64,000 nucleotides of DNA from Dehalococcoides mccartyi CG5 (GTDB lineage: Bacteria; Chloroflexota; Dehalococcoidia; Dehalococcoidales; Dehalococcoidaceae). The DNA lies in the NCBI RefSeq assembly GCF_000830885.1, contig NZ_CP006951.1:744001-808000 (forward strand). The letters are read 5' to 3'. The notes below the pieces were generated by a model that was given only the letters and a program-made list of their open reading frames with translations, searched no databases and was not told where the DNA came from. Below, piece after piece: positions 44,507 through 53,086 of the stretch. The stretch's first letter is position 1. Every line of letters begins with the position of its first letter. The position numbers and the translations under genes were made by a program.

Positions 44507-45956
44507 ATTCCGTTACATTCCGCCGTTTTTTGCCCTTAAGCTTGATACCATCTTCAGCGGTATCTTTACCTTTGACAGTCTTTTTCTTGTTCTTGCTTTT
44601 GTTCTTATCGTCAATGACAACTTCACGTCTGGGAAGCAAGTCTTCGGCAAAACGCAGTTTGACCGAATCACCCCCGGCCGCTTTATCAAGCACATTCAAA
44701 GGCACTACCACACCCTGCTCTTCGGGCACAGATTCAGCCTTCGCAGGTGTTTCTTTAGCCACAGGTTCTATTATTGTATCGGCAGGTAACACCTTTTCAA
44801 CAGGTACGGTTTCGGTCTTTGAAACAGCTGCTATTACAGGTTGTTTTTCAACAACTTTTTCAGTTATTTTGGACTTTGAAATTTCTTCTTGCTGGCGGGC
44901 TGCCACTTCAGCCCGTTCAACATCTTCATCAGAAGCACTCTTTATGTCAATCCGCCAACCAGTCAGCTTAACTGCCAGACGTACATTCTGACCCTCTTTA
45001 CCGATACCTAAACTAAGCTGGCGGTCAGGTATGACCACAATGGCAGATCTTTCAGCTTCATTCAGGATAACCTTGGTCACCTGGGCAGGGCTGAGTGAAT
45101 TGGCAATAAAAGAAGCTATTTCGCTACTCCATGCAACCACATCTATCTTTTCGCCGTTTAACTCGCTGACAATATTCTGGATACGAATACCACGTAAACC
45201 CACACAACAACCCACCGGGTCAATTCCGGGTTGAAGGGCACCTACAGCCACTTTAGAGCGTGAGCCTGCCTCGCGGGCAACAGCCTTTATCTCTACCAGC
45301 TGATTAAAAACTTCAGGAACTTCCATTTCAAATAAACGGCGTACCAGACCGGGATGAGAACGTGAGACAATAACTGAAGGCCCTTTGGCTGTTTTTGCCA
45401 CGTCCACCACGTAAACCTTTATCCTCTGTCCGGCACGATACCTTTCGCCATAGGCCTGTTCATTAGCAGGCATTATAGCCTCTACTCGGCCGATATCCAC
45501 CGTAATTTGTTTGGGTTCTATACGCTGTACCACACCAACCAGAGTATCTCCCGCCTTGGAGGCATATTCATCAAAAATAGCGGTGTTTTCAGCCTCATGC
45601 AGACGCTGGAGAATAACCTGTTTGGCTGTTTGGGCGGCAATGCGCCCGGCATCAGCCGGAGTATCTTCAACCATCATCAAGTCACCTATCTTGGCGTCAG
45701 CTTTGAGCCTTTTGGCCTCAAGCAAACGCATTTCCTGGCGGCTATCTATCACTTTTTCAACTACTTGCTTTTCGGCCATGACTTTTACTTTGCCGGTAAG
45801 CTGGTCTATCTTCACCGTGATATTCTGGTTTGGAGCAAAGCTCTCTTTACGATAAGCCGATACCAATGCCGACTCAACGGTAGCAAGTACTACTTCTTTT
45901 GGCAGATTCTTTTCTGCCGAGAGCTGGGTGATAGCGAGCAAAAAGTCGCTTTTCAT
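44481..45956 (-). CDS. nusA: Transcription termination/antitermination factor NusA
   Basis: A 491-residue transcription elongation factor. The N-terminal polymerase-binding domain (to about 125) is followed by S1 (about 130-200, DTLVGVVQRIEPKQITVDIG) and two KH domains (about 225-345, GCCVGLRGIRIQNIVSELNGEKIDV, IGKEGQNVRLAVKLTGWRIDI). The C-terminal 145 residues (from about 345) are Lys/Glu/Val-rich low complexity, not the acidic repeats of enterobacterial NusA. The usual rimP partner is missing upstream: the next plus-strand gene is comM. A leader hairpin precedes the gene. Confidence 0.93.
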   Translation of the reverse strand: MKSDFLLAITQLSAEKNLPKEVVLATVESALVSAYRKESFAPNQNITVKIDQLTGKVKVMAEKQVVEKVIDSRQEMRLLEAKRLKADAKIGDLMMVEDTPADAGRIAAQTAKQVILQRLHEAENTAIFDEYASKAGDTLVGVVQRIEPKQITVDIGRVEAIMPANEQAYGERYRAGQRIKVYVVDVAKTAKGPSVIVSRSHPGLVRRLFEMEVPEVFNQLVEIKAVAREAGSRSKVAVGALQPGIDPVGCCVGLRGIRIQNIVSELNGEKIDVVAWSSEIASFIANSLSPAQVTKVILNEAERSAIVVIPDRQLSLGIGKEGQNVRLAVKLTGWRIDIKSASDEDVERAEVAARQQEEISKSKITEKVVEKQPVIAAVSKTETVPVEKVLPADTIIEPVAKETPAKAESVPEEQGVVVPLNVLDKAAGGDSVKLRFAEDLLPRREVVIDDKNKSKNKKKTVKGKDTAEDGIKLKGKKRRNVTEYESEEIDF

Positions 45957-45994
45957 CTCGGTTCTGTATCCTCCTCAGTTTATCCCGATACAAC

Positions 45995-46016
45995 AAAAAA
46001 GTGGGTTTGAACCCAC
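45995..46016 (-). terminator. Attenuator-like hairpin in the nusA leader
   Basis: GTGGGT/ACCCAC (46001-46006/46011-46016) forms a 6-bp stem with a TCAA loop on the minus strand and is followed there by a T6 run (45995-46000). It lies between the nusA promoter and the nusA start, so it may serve as an intrinsic attenuator for nusA autoregulation. Confidence 0.65.
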
Positions 46017-46044
46017 CTCAACAACGCGATTTAGCTTTTGCAGT

Positions 46045-46073
46045 AGTATAACACAAACCCTATATATTGGCAA
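46045..46073 (-). promoter_or_regulatory. Promoter of the nusA-infB operon
   Basis: On the minus strand there is TTGCCA (46068-46073), a 17-nt spacer and TATACT (46045-46050). Confidence 0.8.
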
Positions 46074-46108
46074 CATACAAGGCCTTAAAACCAGTTAAAT
46101 ATATCCCG

Positions 46109-46137
46109 TTGACACCCTTTAGGCTTGCCTGTAACAT
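46109..46137 (+). promoter_or_regulatory. Promoter of comM
   Basis: TTGACA (46109-46114), 17-nt spacer, TAACAT (46132-46137). The ATG at 46146 begins only 9 nt after the -10, so the transcript is predicted to be leaderless or nearly so. Confidence 0.65.
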
Positions 46138-46145
46138 TAACTATT

Positions 46146-47666
46146 ATGCTCGCAAAAGTATCAAGTTGCGCTCTTATAGGACTGGAAGGCACTATTGTTG
46201 AGGTAGAAGCCGATATCTCTGCCGGATTGCCCTCATTTACCATTGTAGGGCTGCCGGATACCGCTATTCAGGAAGCCCGCGAGCGGGTAAGGGTTGCTAT
46301 ACGAAACTCCGGATTCACTTTTCCTGTTAAACGTATTGTAGCCAATCTGGCACCGGCTGATTTTAAAAAAGCCGGCCCTGCTTATGACCTTTCCATAGCT
46401 TTAGCGATTCTTATAAGTTCCGAACAGCTAAAGGCTGATACCAGTCAGACACTTTTTCTGGGAGAACTTTCCCTGGATGGTAGTCTTCGCCATACCAGCG
46501 GCATTTTGCCTATGGTCGCTTTGGCTTACCAGAAAGGTTACACCAATATCATTGTGCCCGCTTGTGATGCCCGCGAAGCCTCACTGGTAGAGGGTGCCAG
46601 TATATTGCCTTTTACAACCCTGAAGGAAATAACGGAATACCTTCAGGGTGACCGTGCTGCCCCCAAGCTAAGCGAATTTAAAGAAGAATTAAAAGGTACC
46701 CCCCCTGCGAATTATGTGGATTTAGCATATATAAAAGGGCAGGAGAATGTAAAACGGGCGCTGGAAGTAGCCGCTGCCGGCGGACACAATATGGTAATGA
46801 CCGGCCCTCCCGGAAGCGGGAAAACAATGCTGGCACGGGCTTTGGTCTCTATTCTCCCCACTATGACCAGTGCTGAAGCTTTGGAGGTTACCAAGCTATA
46901 CAGTATTGCCGGTCTGTTACCGCCAAATATTTCGCTTATACATAGCCGCCCTTTACGCGCCCCACATTACACTATTTCCTCTGCCGGGCTGGTAGGTGGA
47001 GGCACTTTTCCTAAACCGGGAGAAATCAGCTTAAGCCACCGCGGTGTCCTTTTTCTGGATGAATTGCCGGAATTCGGTCACAGCCTGCTGGAACTTCTGC
47101 GTCAGCCGCTTGAAGATAAAACCGTAACTATAAGCCGGGCACAGGGCAGCGTCAGCTTTCCGGCTAACTTTATGCTAGTAGGTGCTATGAATCCCTGCCC
47201 TTGCGGATTTTATGGTGACAATGTTAAACGGTGTACCTGCCCGCCGGGTTTGGTAACGCGTTATCAAAGGCGAATAAGCGGCCCGTTTTTAGACAGGGTA
47301 GATATAGTCATAGATGTGCCCCGCATAGAATACGAAAAACTTTCCAGTGACCGGCTTGGGGAATCATCAGAAATCGTCAGCCGAAGGGTGGAAAATTGCC
47401 GCAATATCCAGCTGGAACGTTTTGCCAAGTACAAAATATTGTCTAACGCGGAGATGACACCGGCAGAAATACGTCAGTTTTGCACTATGGAAGATACCGC
47501 CCAGAATTTGCTGCGTTCGGCTACCAAACAGCTTTTCCTGTCTGCCAGAGCCTATCACCGCATACTGAAATTATCCCGCACCATTGCTGACCTTGAAAAT
47601 AATGATATAATCAAAGCACATCACTTGGCCGAAGCTATACAATACAGGCCACGCTGGCAGGTATAA
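46146..47666 (+). CDS. comM: Mg-chelatase-like AAA+ protein ComM/YifB
   Basis: A 506-residue helicase-like AAA+ protein; ComM promotes branch migration during natural transformation in its best-known relatives. The N-terminal domain (MLAKVSSCALIGLEG start) precedes Walker A TGPPGSGKTMLAR (about residue 219), Walker B LFLDELPEFG (about 302) and a Cys cluster CPCGFYGDNVKRCTCPP (about 351). The ATG at 46146 fits the family start; the in-frame TTG seven codons upstream lies in the -10 region. No competence operon is near. Confidence 0.92.
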   Translation: MLAKVSSCALIGLEGTIVEVEADISAGLPSFTIVGLPDTAIQEARERVRVAIRNSGFTFPVKRIVANLAPADFKKAGPAYDLSIALAILISSEQLKADTSQTLFLGELSLDGSLRHTSGILPMVALAYQKGYTNIIVPACDAREASLVEGASILPFTTLKEITEYLQGDRAAPKLSEFKEELKGTPPANYVDLAYIKGQENVKRALEVAAAGGHNMVMTGPPGSGKTMLARALVSILPTMTSAEALEVTKLYSIAGLLPPNISLIHSRPLRAPHYTISSAGLVGGGTFPKPGEISLSHRGVLFLDELPEFGHSLLELLRQPLEDKTVTISRAQGSVSFPANFMLVGAMNPCPCGFYGDNVKRCTCPPGLVTRYQRRISGPFLDRVDIVIDVPRIEYEKLSSDRLGESSEIVSRRVENCRNIQLERFAKYKILSNAEMTPAEIRQFCTMEDTAQNLLRSATKQLFLSARAYHRILKLSRTIADLENNDIIKAHHLAEAIQYRPRWQV

Positions 47667-47667
47667 A

Positions 47668-48543
47668 ATGAAGGAACCACTAATTCTTCAAACACCCCGC
47701 CTGGAATTGGTCCCGGCAAATGCCGAAATGCTGAATTGCGAAATTCAGGGACAGAAAGAGTTGGGGCAATTACTGGGAGCCGAAATTCCGGCCAACTGGC
47801 CGCCGGAAGGCTATGGCTGCGAAACTTTAAAACGGTTATTGACAAAATATGAAGCAAGCAGGTTCAAGACCGGTTATCTCAATTGGTATATCATCCTGAA
47901 CCCGTCCGGTACTCACCGGGAGCTTATCGGGCAGGCAGGGTTCAAAGGGGAACCCACCCCCGAAGGCCGCATGGAAATTGATTATTCCATACTGGAGCAT
48001 TATCAGCACCACGGGTACGCCATGGAAGCTGTTCACAGCCTAATAGGCTGGATACTGCAGGACCCAAGTGTCAAAGAGATTATAGCCCAGACTTATCCGG
48101 AATCTATTGCCGCCCAGAAACTTCTGGTAAAAATAGGGTTCAGCGCTTCGGGTAAAGGCCTTGAACAAGGCACAATACTTTTTGTACTTCCCCGTGAAGA
48201 CTATAAAACCGATCTGCCTGTAATGGCTGAAGGAGAAAAAACCGTGAAAGAAGACCTCAAAGCTAATTCCCGTAAAGCTGCTGAGAGTTTTGGTGAAATG
48301 CTGGCCGCCTTCGGAAGCGCCGTTAGCGAGATATTCAATGACCCTTCTTTAAAAGACAAGGCCAAAGAATTTGGCAAGAGTGTTTCAAGTTCGGCGGAAG
48401 CAGTAACTGACCGTTTTAAAGATGAGGAGATAAAGGTAAAGTTTAAAGAAGTGGGTGATGCTGCCCAGAGTTTCGGCAAGAACGTGAGCAATATTTTCAA
48501 GGACGATAAAAAAGAACCCAAAAAGTCTGACAAAGAGGAGTAG
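47668..48543 (+). CDS. RimJ/RimL-type GNAT acetyltransferase with helical C-terminal extension
   Basis: A 291-residue protein in two parts. Residues about 1-175 form a RimJ/RimL GNAT domain (TPRLELVPA near 10, MEIDYSILEHYQHHGYAMEAVHSLI near 102, IAQKLLVKIGFSASG near 149). Residues about 190-291 are an amphipathic helical, Lys/Glu/Ser-rich stretch with repeated FGK-like blocks (EFGKSVSSSAEAV, AQSFGKNVSNIF). An internal GTG at 48244 has a convincing AAGGAG RBS 7 nt upstream, so the tail may also be made as a separate protein of about 99 residues. The substrate is unknown. It starts one nt after comM. Confidence 0.8.
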   Translation: MKEPLILQTPRLELVPANAEMLNCEIQGQKELGQLLGAEIPANWPPEGYGCETLKRLLTKYEASRFKTGYLNWYIILNPSGTHRELIGQAGFKGEPTPEGRMEIDYSILEHYQHHGYAMEAVHSLIGWILQDPSVKEIIAQTYPESIAAQKLLVKIGFSASGKGLEQGTILFVLPREDYKTDLPVMAEGEKTVKEDLKANSRKAAESFGEMLAAFGSAVSEIFNDPSLKDKAKEFGKSVSSSAEAVTDRFKDEEIKVKFKEVGDAAQSFGKNVSNIFKDDKKEPKKSDKEE

Positions 48544-48587
48544 TTTATCGGCCGTATTCTTTACAAATAATACTTAACGGAAGCATT

Positions 48588-48974
48588 TTACAGGCGTAAA
48601 TGCATTCTGGTATGTTGTATGCCGTCTTCTATAAAGGTCTCCCCGTTAGGAACATACCCTAAACTGGCATAGAAACCTGCCGCACCGGTTTGAGCATGAA
48701 ATACCACCCCGTCCACATTTTCTGTTTTCAGCAAGCTTGCGGCATAGTTCATAATCTCACGTCCCAAACCAGATTTGCGATAATCTATATCCACCGCCAC
48801 TCTTTCAATCTTGGCAAGGGCTTCATCAGGCATTCGTATACGGCAACAAGCTAGAGCCCGTTCTTCATTATGGATAACTAAATGACGCGCAGTATTATCA
48901 TGCAAATCATATTCAATCTCAGGGTCAATCCCTTGTTCAGTAACAAATACCCTGTACCTGAGATCAAAAACCCT
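48588..48974 (-). pseudogene. GNAT acetyltransferase with broken 5' end
   Basis: The open frame reads a good ElaA/YjcF-type GNAT domain: VFDLRYRVFVTEQG, RVAVDIDYRKSGLGREIM, HAQTGAAGFYASLGY. But the conserved N-terminal VFDLRYRVF codons lie upstream of any start codon: the frame is closed by TAA at 48975-48977, and no ATG, GTG or TTG occurs before the TTG at 48903-48905. Adding one base near 48970-48973 would join this frame to an upstream reading that also lacks an ATG. A TTG-initiated shortened protein of 105 residues is possible. A recent frameshift or a sequencing error is more likely. Confidence 0.65.
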
Positions 48975-49123
48975 TTAAAATATTTTTGCTCTTCACCAAA
49001 CAAATCTAATACATAATCATGGTATTATATTTTAACTATAGTTGGCATTCTAACCCCAAGTAATATATTCCGGTTGCTTTTACTGCTAAAATATAAAAAC
49101 CATATTCTTTCCGGAGGTCAAAT

Positions 49124-49768
49124 ATGTCACCATCAAATAACCCACCACTAAAAATACTGCGAAACCGTTTTTTAACAGGGCTTGCCTTTGTCTTACCTAT
49201 CGGAGCGGCTTTAGGACTGCTGATTTGGGTATTTAATATTGTAGACGGTATGCTAAAACCAATTATAGAGTTGTTCTTTAACTGGTATTTTCCGGGCGTG
49301 GGTCTTTTAGTAACACTGCTCCTGATATACTTGGTAGGACTGGTATTAAGCAACTATTTCGGTAAACAAATATTGAGCTGGATTGACAAACTACTGGCCA
49401 AAGTACCCATTTTCAACCAGATATATAACAGCGCCAAACAGGTTATACAGACACTAGGTGTGGGCAATAAAGTCTCTTTTAAAGAGGCCGTGATGGTAGA
49501 ATTTCCCCGCGTGGGCATGCACAGTCTGGCATTTATCACAAATGAAACCACCAATTCCAGCGGTGAAAAACTGTATCTGGTGTATGTGCCGGGCTCTCCC
49601 AACCCAACCAGCGGTTTTTTAGAGCTGCTCAGGGAAAATCAGATTGAGCGGGTAAATATTTCGGTTGAAGATGCCATGAAAACTCTTATCTCCTGCGGCT
49701 TGGTATTTCCGGAAACTGTCCAAAGTATTGAGATTGGACATGGGGATGCACACCCCAATAAACTCTAA
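49124..49768 (+). CDS. DUF502 family integral membrane protein
   Basis: A 214-residue protein of the DUF502 family, conserved across bacteria. The N-terminal RNRFLTGLAFVLPIGAALGLLIWVF (membrane helix about 14-38), a second helix (VGLLVTLLLIYLVGLVL, about 65-81) and the following RxLGxxxxF-like part VLVxxxGVGNKVSFKEAVMVEFPRVGM region agree with the family. The C-terminal domain (about 115-200) is soluble (YVPGSPNPTSGFL). Function is unknown. It is followed directly by a strong terminator. Confidence 0.88.
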   Translation: MSPSNNPPLKILRNRFLTGLAFVLPIGAALGLLIWVFNIVDGMLKPIIELFFNWYFPGVGLLVTLLLIYLVGLVLSNYFGKQILSWIDKLLAKVPIFNQIYNSAKQVIQTLGVGNKVSFKEAVMVEFPRVGMHSLAFITNETTNSSGEKLYLVYVPGSPNPTSGFLELLRENQIERVNISVEDAMKTLISCGLVFPETVQSIEIGHGDAHPNKL

Positions 49769-49794
49769 TACATCAATATTCTAGACATAAGGAA

Positions 49795-49830
49795 GGGCGG
49801 GGACTTAAAGTCCCCGCCCCCTTTGTTTTT
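49795..49830 (+). terminator. GC-rich terminator after the DUF502 gene
   Basis: A 10-bp perfect stem GGGCGGGGAC/GTCCCCGCCC (49795-49804/49810-49819), 5-nt loop, is followed by a T-rich tract ending in TTTTT (49826-49830). It may also serve the convergent rplL. Confidence 0.85.
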
Positions 49831-49850
49831 ACTTTTAGCCTAACCGAGGT

Positions 49851-50222
49851 TTATTTAATTTCTACAGTAGCGCCAGCGGCCTCAAGAGCCTTCTTGGCGG
49901 CATCAGCTTCTTCTTTGCTGACATTCTCTTTAACAGCCTTGGGAGCAGCTTCAACCATATCCTTGGCTTCTTTAAGACCCAAGCTGGTGAGCTCACGAAC
50001 AGCCTTGATTACGTTAATCTTGTTGGCACCGACATCCTTCAGGATTACATTGAATTCAGTCTTTTCCTCTACAGCAGCAGCGGCTGCAGCACCACCGGCA
50101 GTGGGAGCGGCTACGGCTACAGCAGCACTTACACCAAATTCCTTTTCGAGGGCCTTTACCAGTTCGGACAGCTCAATAACGGTCATGCCCTTAATGGCAC
50201 TCATCATTTCATCAATAGTCAT
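49851..50222 (-). CDS. rplL: 50S ribosomal protein L7/L12
   Basis: A 123-residue stalk protein that recruits translation factors. N-terminal dimer domain, alanine-rich hinge ([21 protein letters not shown]), and the factor-binding C-terminal domain ([38 protein letters not shown]) are all standard. It is the last gene of the rplKAJL run. Confidence 0.97.
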
Positions 50223-50255
50223 GAAAATACTCCTTATTATATTTTTATTATTTAT

Positions 50256-50786
50256 TTAGCCTTCAAGCTGTTTAATACGGGCTTGAAGTACAATGGCCAA
50301 ACCACGGGCAGGACCATTGAGTACCATCGCCAAACCGGTAATGGGACTCTGCATACCAGCCAAAATCTTGCTGATAAGCACTTCGCGAGACGGTAACTTG
50401 GCAAGCTCGGCTACTTCTTCAACAGAAATAAGCTTGTTGCTGAGATAACCACCGGTTACTTTCAAATTTGACTTGGAGCTGGAAATATAGTCCATCAGGA
50501 CTCTGGCCGGGGCAACCACGTCATTTGAAGAGTAAGCCATAGCCACCGGACCTTCAAATGCACCCTTGATATTTGAATGGTCAGTGTTGTCAGCAGCACG
50601 CCGAGCCAGGGTATTTTTAAGTACCCGGTAACCAACACCAGCTTCACGCAGTTTCACACGTATAGTGGTCAACTCTGATGTATTGATACCGCGGTAATCA
50701 GTAAAAACCGCAGACTGGGCAACAGCTAGAGCATCAGTTAACTCATCAACTGCTATCTTCTTTTTTATACGTATCTTTTTTACCAA
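50256..50786 (-). CDS. rplJ: 50S ribosomal protein L10
   Basis: A 176-residue stalk base protein. [39 protein letters not shown] (about 28-66) is the typical L10 N-terminal region; the C-terminal helix [16 protein letters not shown] binds L7/L12 dimers. It is preceded by a 151-nt leader (50787-50937) with an attenuator-like hairpin. Confidence 0.96.
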   Translation of the reverse strand: MVKKIRIKKKIAVDELTDALAVAQSAVFTDYRGINTSELTTIRVKLREAGVGYRVLKNTLARRAADNTDHSNIKGAFEGPVAMAYSSNDVVAPARVLMDYISSSKSNLKVTGGYLSNKLISVEEVAELAKLPSREVLISKILAGMQSPITGLAMVLNGPARGLAIVLQARIKQLEG

Positions 50787-50937
50787 ACCGCACCTCCTTT
50801 TCTAAAAAAATAAAGTCCTTATGCCAAAGCACAAGGACTTAGAAAACCCTTAAAAAGTCTTGTATCCTCGGCAGGCAATGCATTAAGCCAAACGGCACCC
50901 ACGTCTCAGGAAATATTCAATTATAAATACGGCTGCT
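50787..50937 (-). promoter_or_regulatory. L10-type leader with terminator-like hairpin
   Basis: Between rplA and rplJ. An 8-bp stem (50813-50820/50833-50840, AAGTCCTT/AAGGACTT) is followed on the minus strand by a run of T's (50802-50810, one A inside). L10 leaders normally bind L10-L12 and control rplJL; here partial termination may set the rplJ/rplL ratio. The function is inferred from position and structure. Confidence 0.65.
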
Positions 50938-51651
50938 TTATACGCCGCCCATAGCGGAAACAGCCCTAAGATCAAGCCTTACACCAGGTCCCATTGTAGT
51001 TGCCAAATAAGCACTCTTAATATACTGCCCTTTGGCACCAGTGGGCTTGGAACGGATAATAGCATCTACTACCGAAGTCATATTCTCCAGAAGCATCTGC
51101 CCTTCGAAACTGGCCTTGCCCAATATAATATGGACAATGCCTGAACGGTCCAGCTTAAATTCCACCCGCCCCTTGCGGGCTTCTTCAATAACTTTTTTGA
51201 AATCTTCAGCCGGTACTACGGTGCCGCTCTTGGGGTTAGGCATAAGACCGCGCCGACCAAGAACTTTACCCAGCTTACCAACCTTGCTCATCATGTCAGG
51301 GGTGGATATAGCAACGTCAAAATCAAGGAAACCGGCTTCTATCTTCTTTATAAGTTCATCACCGCCGTATACATCAGCACCAGCCACCTGAGCAGCTTTT
51401 TCAGCTTCGCCTTGAGCAAACACCAATACCCGTACAGTTTTACCCAAACCATGGGGCAATACGGCCACGCCGCGCAACTGCTGGGTAGCATTTTTGGGAT
51501 CAAGGCCCATCTTCAGATGCATTTCAACGGTCTCATCAAACTTGGCGGCACTCATTTTCTTGGCCAAATCAATAGCCTCAGCCGGAGCATAAGCGACACT
51601 CTGGTCAAGCAGTTTTATTGCGTCTTGATATTTCTTACCGTGTGTTACCAT
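50938..51651 (-). CDS. rplA: 50S ribosomal protein L1
   Basis: A 237-residue L1 that binds 23S rRNA and moves with the E-site tRNA. GKVLGRRGLMPNPKSGTVV (about 128-146) is the hallmark, with N-terminal GKKYQDAIKLL and C-terminal KGQYIKSAYLATTMGPGVRLDL. Gene order rplK-rplA-rplJ-rplL is standard. Confidence 0.96.
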   Translation of the reverse strand: MVTHGKKYQDAIKLLDQSVAYAPAEAIDLAKKMSAAKFDETVEMHLKMGLDPKNATQQLRGVAVLPHGLGKTVRVLVFAQGEAEKAAQVAGADVYGGDELIKKIEAGFLDFDVAISTPDMMSKVGKLGKVLGRRGLMPNPKSGTVVPAEDFKKVIEEARKGRVEFKLDRSGIVHIILGKASFEGQMLLENMTSVVDAIIRSKPTGAKGQYIKSAYLATTMGPGVRLDLRAVSAMGGV

Positions 51652-51654
51652 CTG

Positions 51655-52077
51655 TTATTCCACCTTAATGCCCATGCTGCGGGCAGTACCTTCAATAATT
51701 CTCTCAGCACCCTCAATATTAACTGCGTTCAGATCTTTCATCTTGACTGAAGCAATTTCCCTGAGTTGACCCTTTGAGATAACAGCAACTACGCTCTTGC
51801 TGGGGGTGCCAGAACCCGAAGTAACACCAGCCGCCTTTTTCAGGAGGTCAGCCGCCGGAGGGGTCTTGGTGATAAATGTAAAAGAGCGATCATCATAAAT
51901 GGTTATCTCTGCAGGTACAATAGTGCCCACCATAGAGGCTGTGCGTTCATTATATTCTTTACAGAAACCCATAATATTGATACCGTGCTGACCCAGCGCC
52001 GGACCAATGGGAGGTGCAGGATTAGCTTTACCTGCAGGTATCTGTAATTTTACAATTGCCTTTACTTTTTTTGCCAC
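51655..52077 (-). CDS. rplK: 50S ribosomal protein L11
   Basis: A 140-residue L11, part of the GTPase-associated centre. [33 protein letters not shown] (about 12-44) and [21 protein letters not shown] (about 74-94) are hallmark stretches. It is followed by rplA after 3 nt. Confidence 0.97.
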   Translation of the reverse strand: MAKKVKAIVKLQIPAGKANPAPPIGPALGQHGINIMGFCKEYNERTASMVGTIVPAEITIYDDRSFTFITKTPPAADLLKKAAGVTSGSGTPSKSVVAVISKGQLREIASVKMKDLNAVNIEGAERIIEGTARSMGIKVE

Positions 52078-52095
52078 GTATGTCTCCTAAAGCCT

Positions 52096-52629
52096 CTAGA
52101 GCTTTTCGACCTGCAAAAAGTCAAGTTCAACAGGTGTTTCCCGCCCGAACAGGGAAAGAAGCACCTTGACCTTGCCTTTTTCAGTGTTAATTTCGTCTAC
52201 CATGCCAATAAAATCAACGAACGGTCCGTCAATAACCCTGACACTCTGTCCTTTGCGGAAACCCACCTTAACCCTTGGTGATTCAGCTTCCATTTGGTCC
52301 AGAATACGGCTGACTTCTTCGGGCGGCAAATTGGTGGGTTTGCCCTCAGAGCCTACAAAACCGGTAACGCCAGGAGTATTGCGGACTATAGCCCAGCTTT
52401 TATCGTTCATGTTCATCTGCACCAGCACATAGCCGGGCAGTATTTTTTTCCGGATAGTTCGCCGCTGACCGTTTTTGACTTCAACTTCTTCTTCGGTAGG
52501 CAGTACAACCCGCTCTATATCATCCTCGGCATCCATGGATTTAATCCGTTCTTCAAGACCTTTACGGACTCTTTCCTCATGCCCTGAATAGGTATGCACC
52601 ACATACCAGTTCTTCTGTTTAACAGTCAT
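52096..52629 (-). CDS. nusG: Transcription antitermination factor NusG
   Basis: A 177-residue elongation factor. NGN domain: KNWYVVHTYSGHEERVRKGLEERI and KKILPGYVLVQMNMND (about 5-75); KOW domain: FRKGQSVRVIDGPFVDFIGMVDEIN (about 124-148). It is preceded by secE, the usual arrangement, and lies 18 nt before rplK. Confidence 0.96.
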   Translation of the reverse strand: MTVKQKNWYVVHTYSGHEERVRKGLEERIKSMDAEDDIERVVLPTEEEVEVKNGQRRTIRKKILPGYVLVQMNMNDKSWAIVRNTPGVTGFVGSEGKPTNLPPEEVSRILDQMEAESPRVKVGFRKGQSVRVIDGPFVDFIGMVDEINTEKGKVKVLLSLFGRETPVELDFLQVEKL

Positions 52630-52675
52630 AAAATCTCACCCTGTCAGTTGCCAACCCGCTACATTTCCAAACGCA

Positions 52676-52894
52676 TTATTTAACAAATACGTTATCAATA
52701 AACCAGCTAAAGCCGTAATCTACAACGCCCAGTACAATACCGACTGTTATAGCAACCACCAAAACCATAGTGGTAAGCTTTATCACGTCCGGCCGAGTTG
52801 GCCAGACTACTTTTTTAAGTTCGGCAATAAGGTTGGAAAAGAAACCAGGTTTCTTACCAGCCGCCTTGGCAGTTTGCTGTGCGGAAGGACACAT
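52676..52894 (-). CDS. secE: Preprotein translocase subunit SecE
   Basis: A 72-residue single-helix SecE. The cytoplasmic amphipathic part LIAELKKVVWPTRPDVIKLT (about 23-42) and membrane helix TMVLVVAITVGIVLGVVDYG (about 42-61) match SecE; it joins SecY in the protein-conducting channel. RBS GGAGG is well placed. Confidence 0.95.
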   Translation of the reverse strand: MCPSAQQTAKAAGKKPGFFSNLIAELKKVVWPTRPDVIKLTTMVLVVAITVGIVLGVVDYGFSWFIDNVFVK

Positions 52895-52917
52895 ATTACC
52901 TAGTTCTCCTCCATCAG

Positions 52918-53085
52918 TTACTTGGTCTCGCGATGTACCTTTGCCTCACGGCATCGCGGACAATACTTGCTCAGCTCAATACGCCGAGGATCATTGCGCT
53001 TGTTCTTTTCTGTAGTGTAATTTCTTTCACCACAGTCAGTACAAGCCATATTTATCACAATTCTCGTGTCAGTTTTTTTGGCCAT
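52918..53085 (-). CDS. rpmG: 50S ribosomal protein L33 (zinc form)
   Basis: A 55-residue protein, read from the minus strand: [20 protein letters not shown] and [15 protein letters not shown] flank the [17 protein letters not shown] core. Two CxxC pairs (CTDC and CPRC) make it the zinc-binding L33 form. It starts one nt after tuf and precedes secE, the normal tuf-rpmG-secE-nusG order. Confidence 0.95.
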   Translation of the reverse strand: MAKKTDTRIVINMACTDCGERNYTTEKNKRNDPRRIELSKYCPRCREAKVHRETK

Positions 53086-53086
53086 T

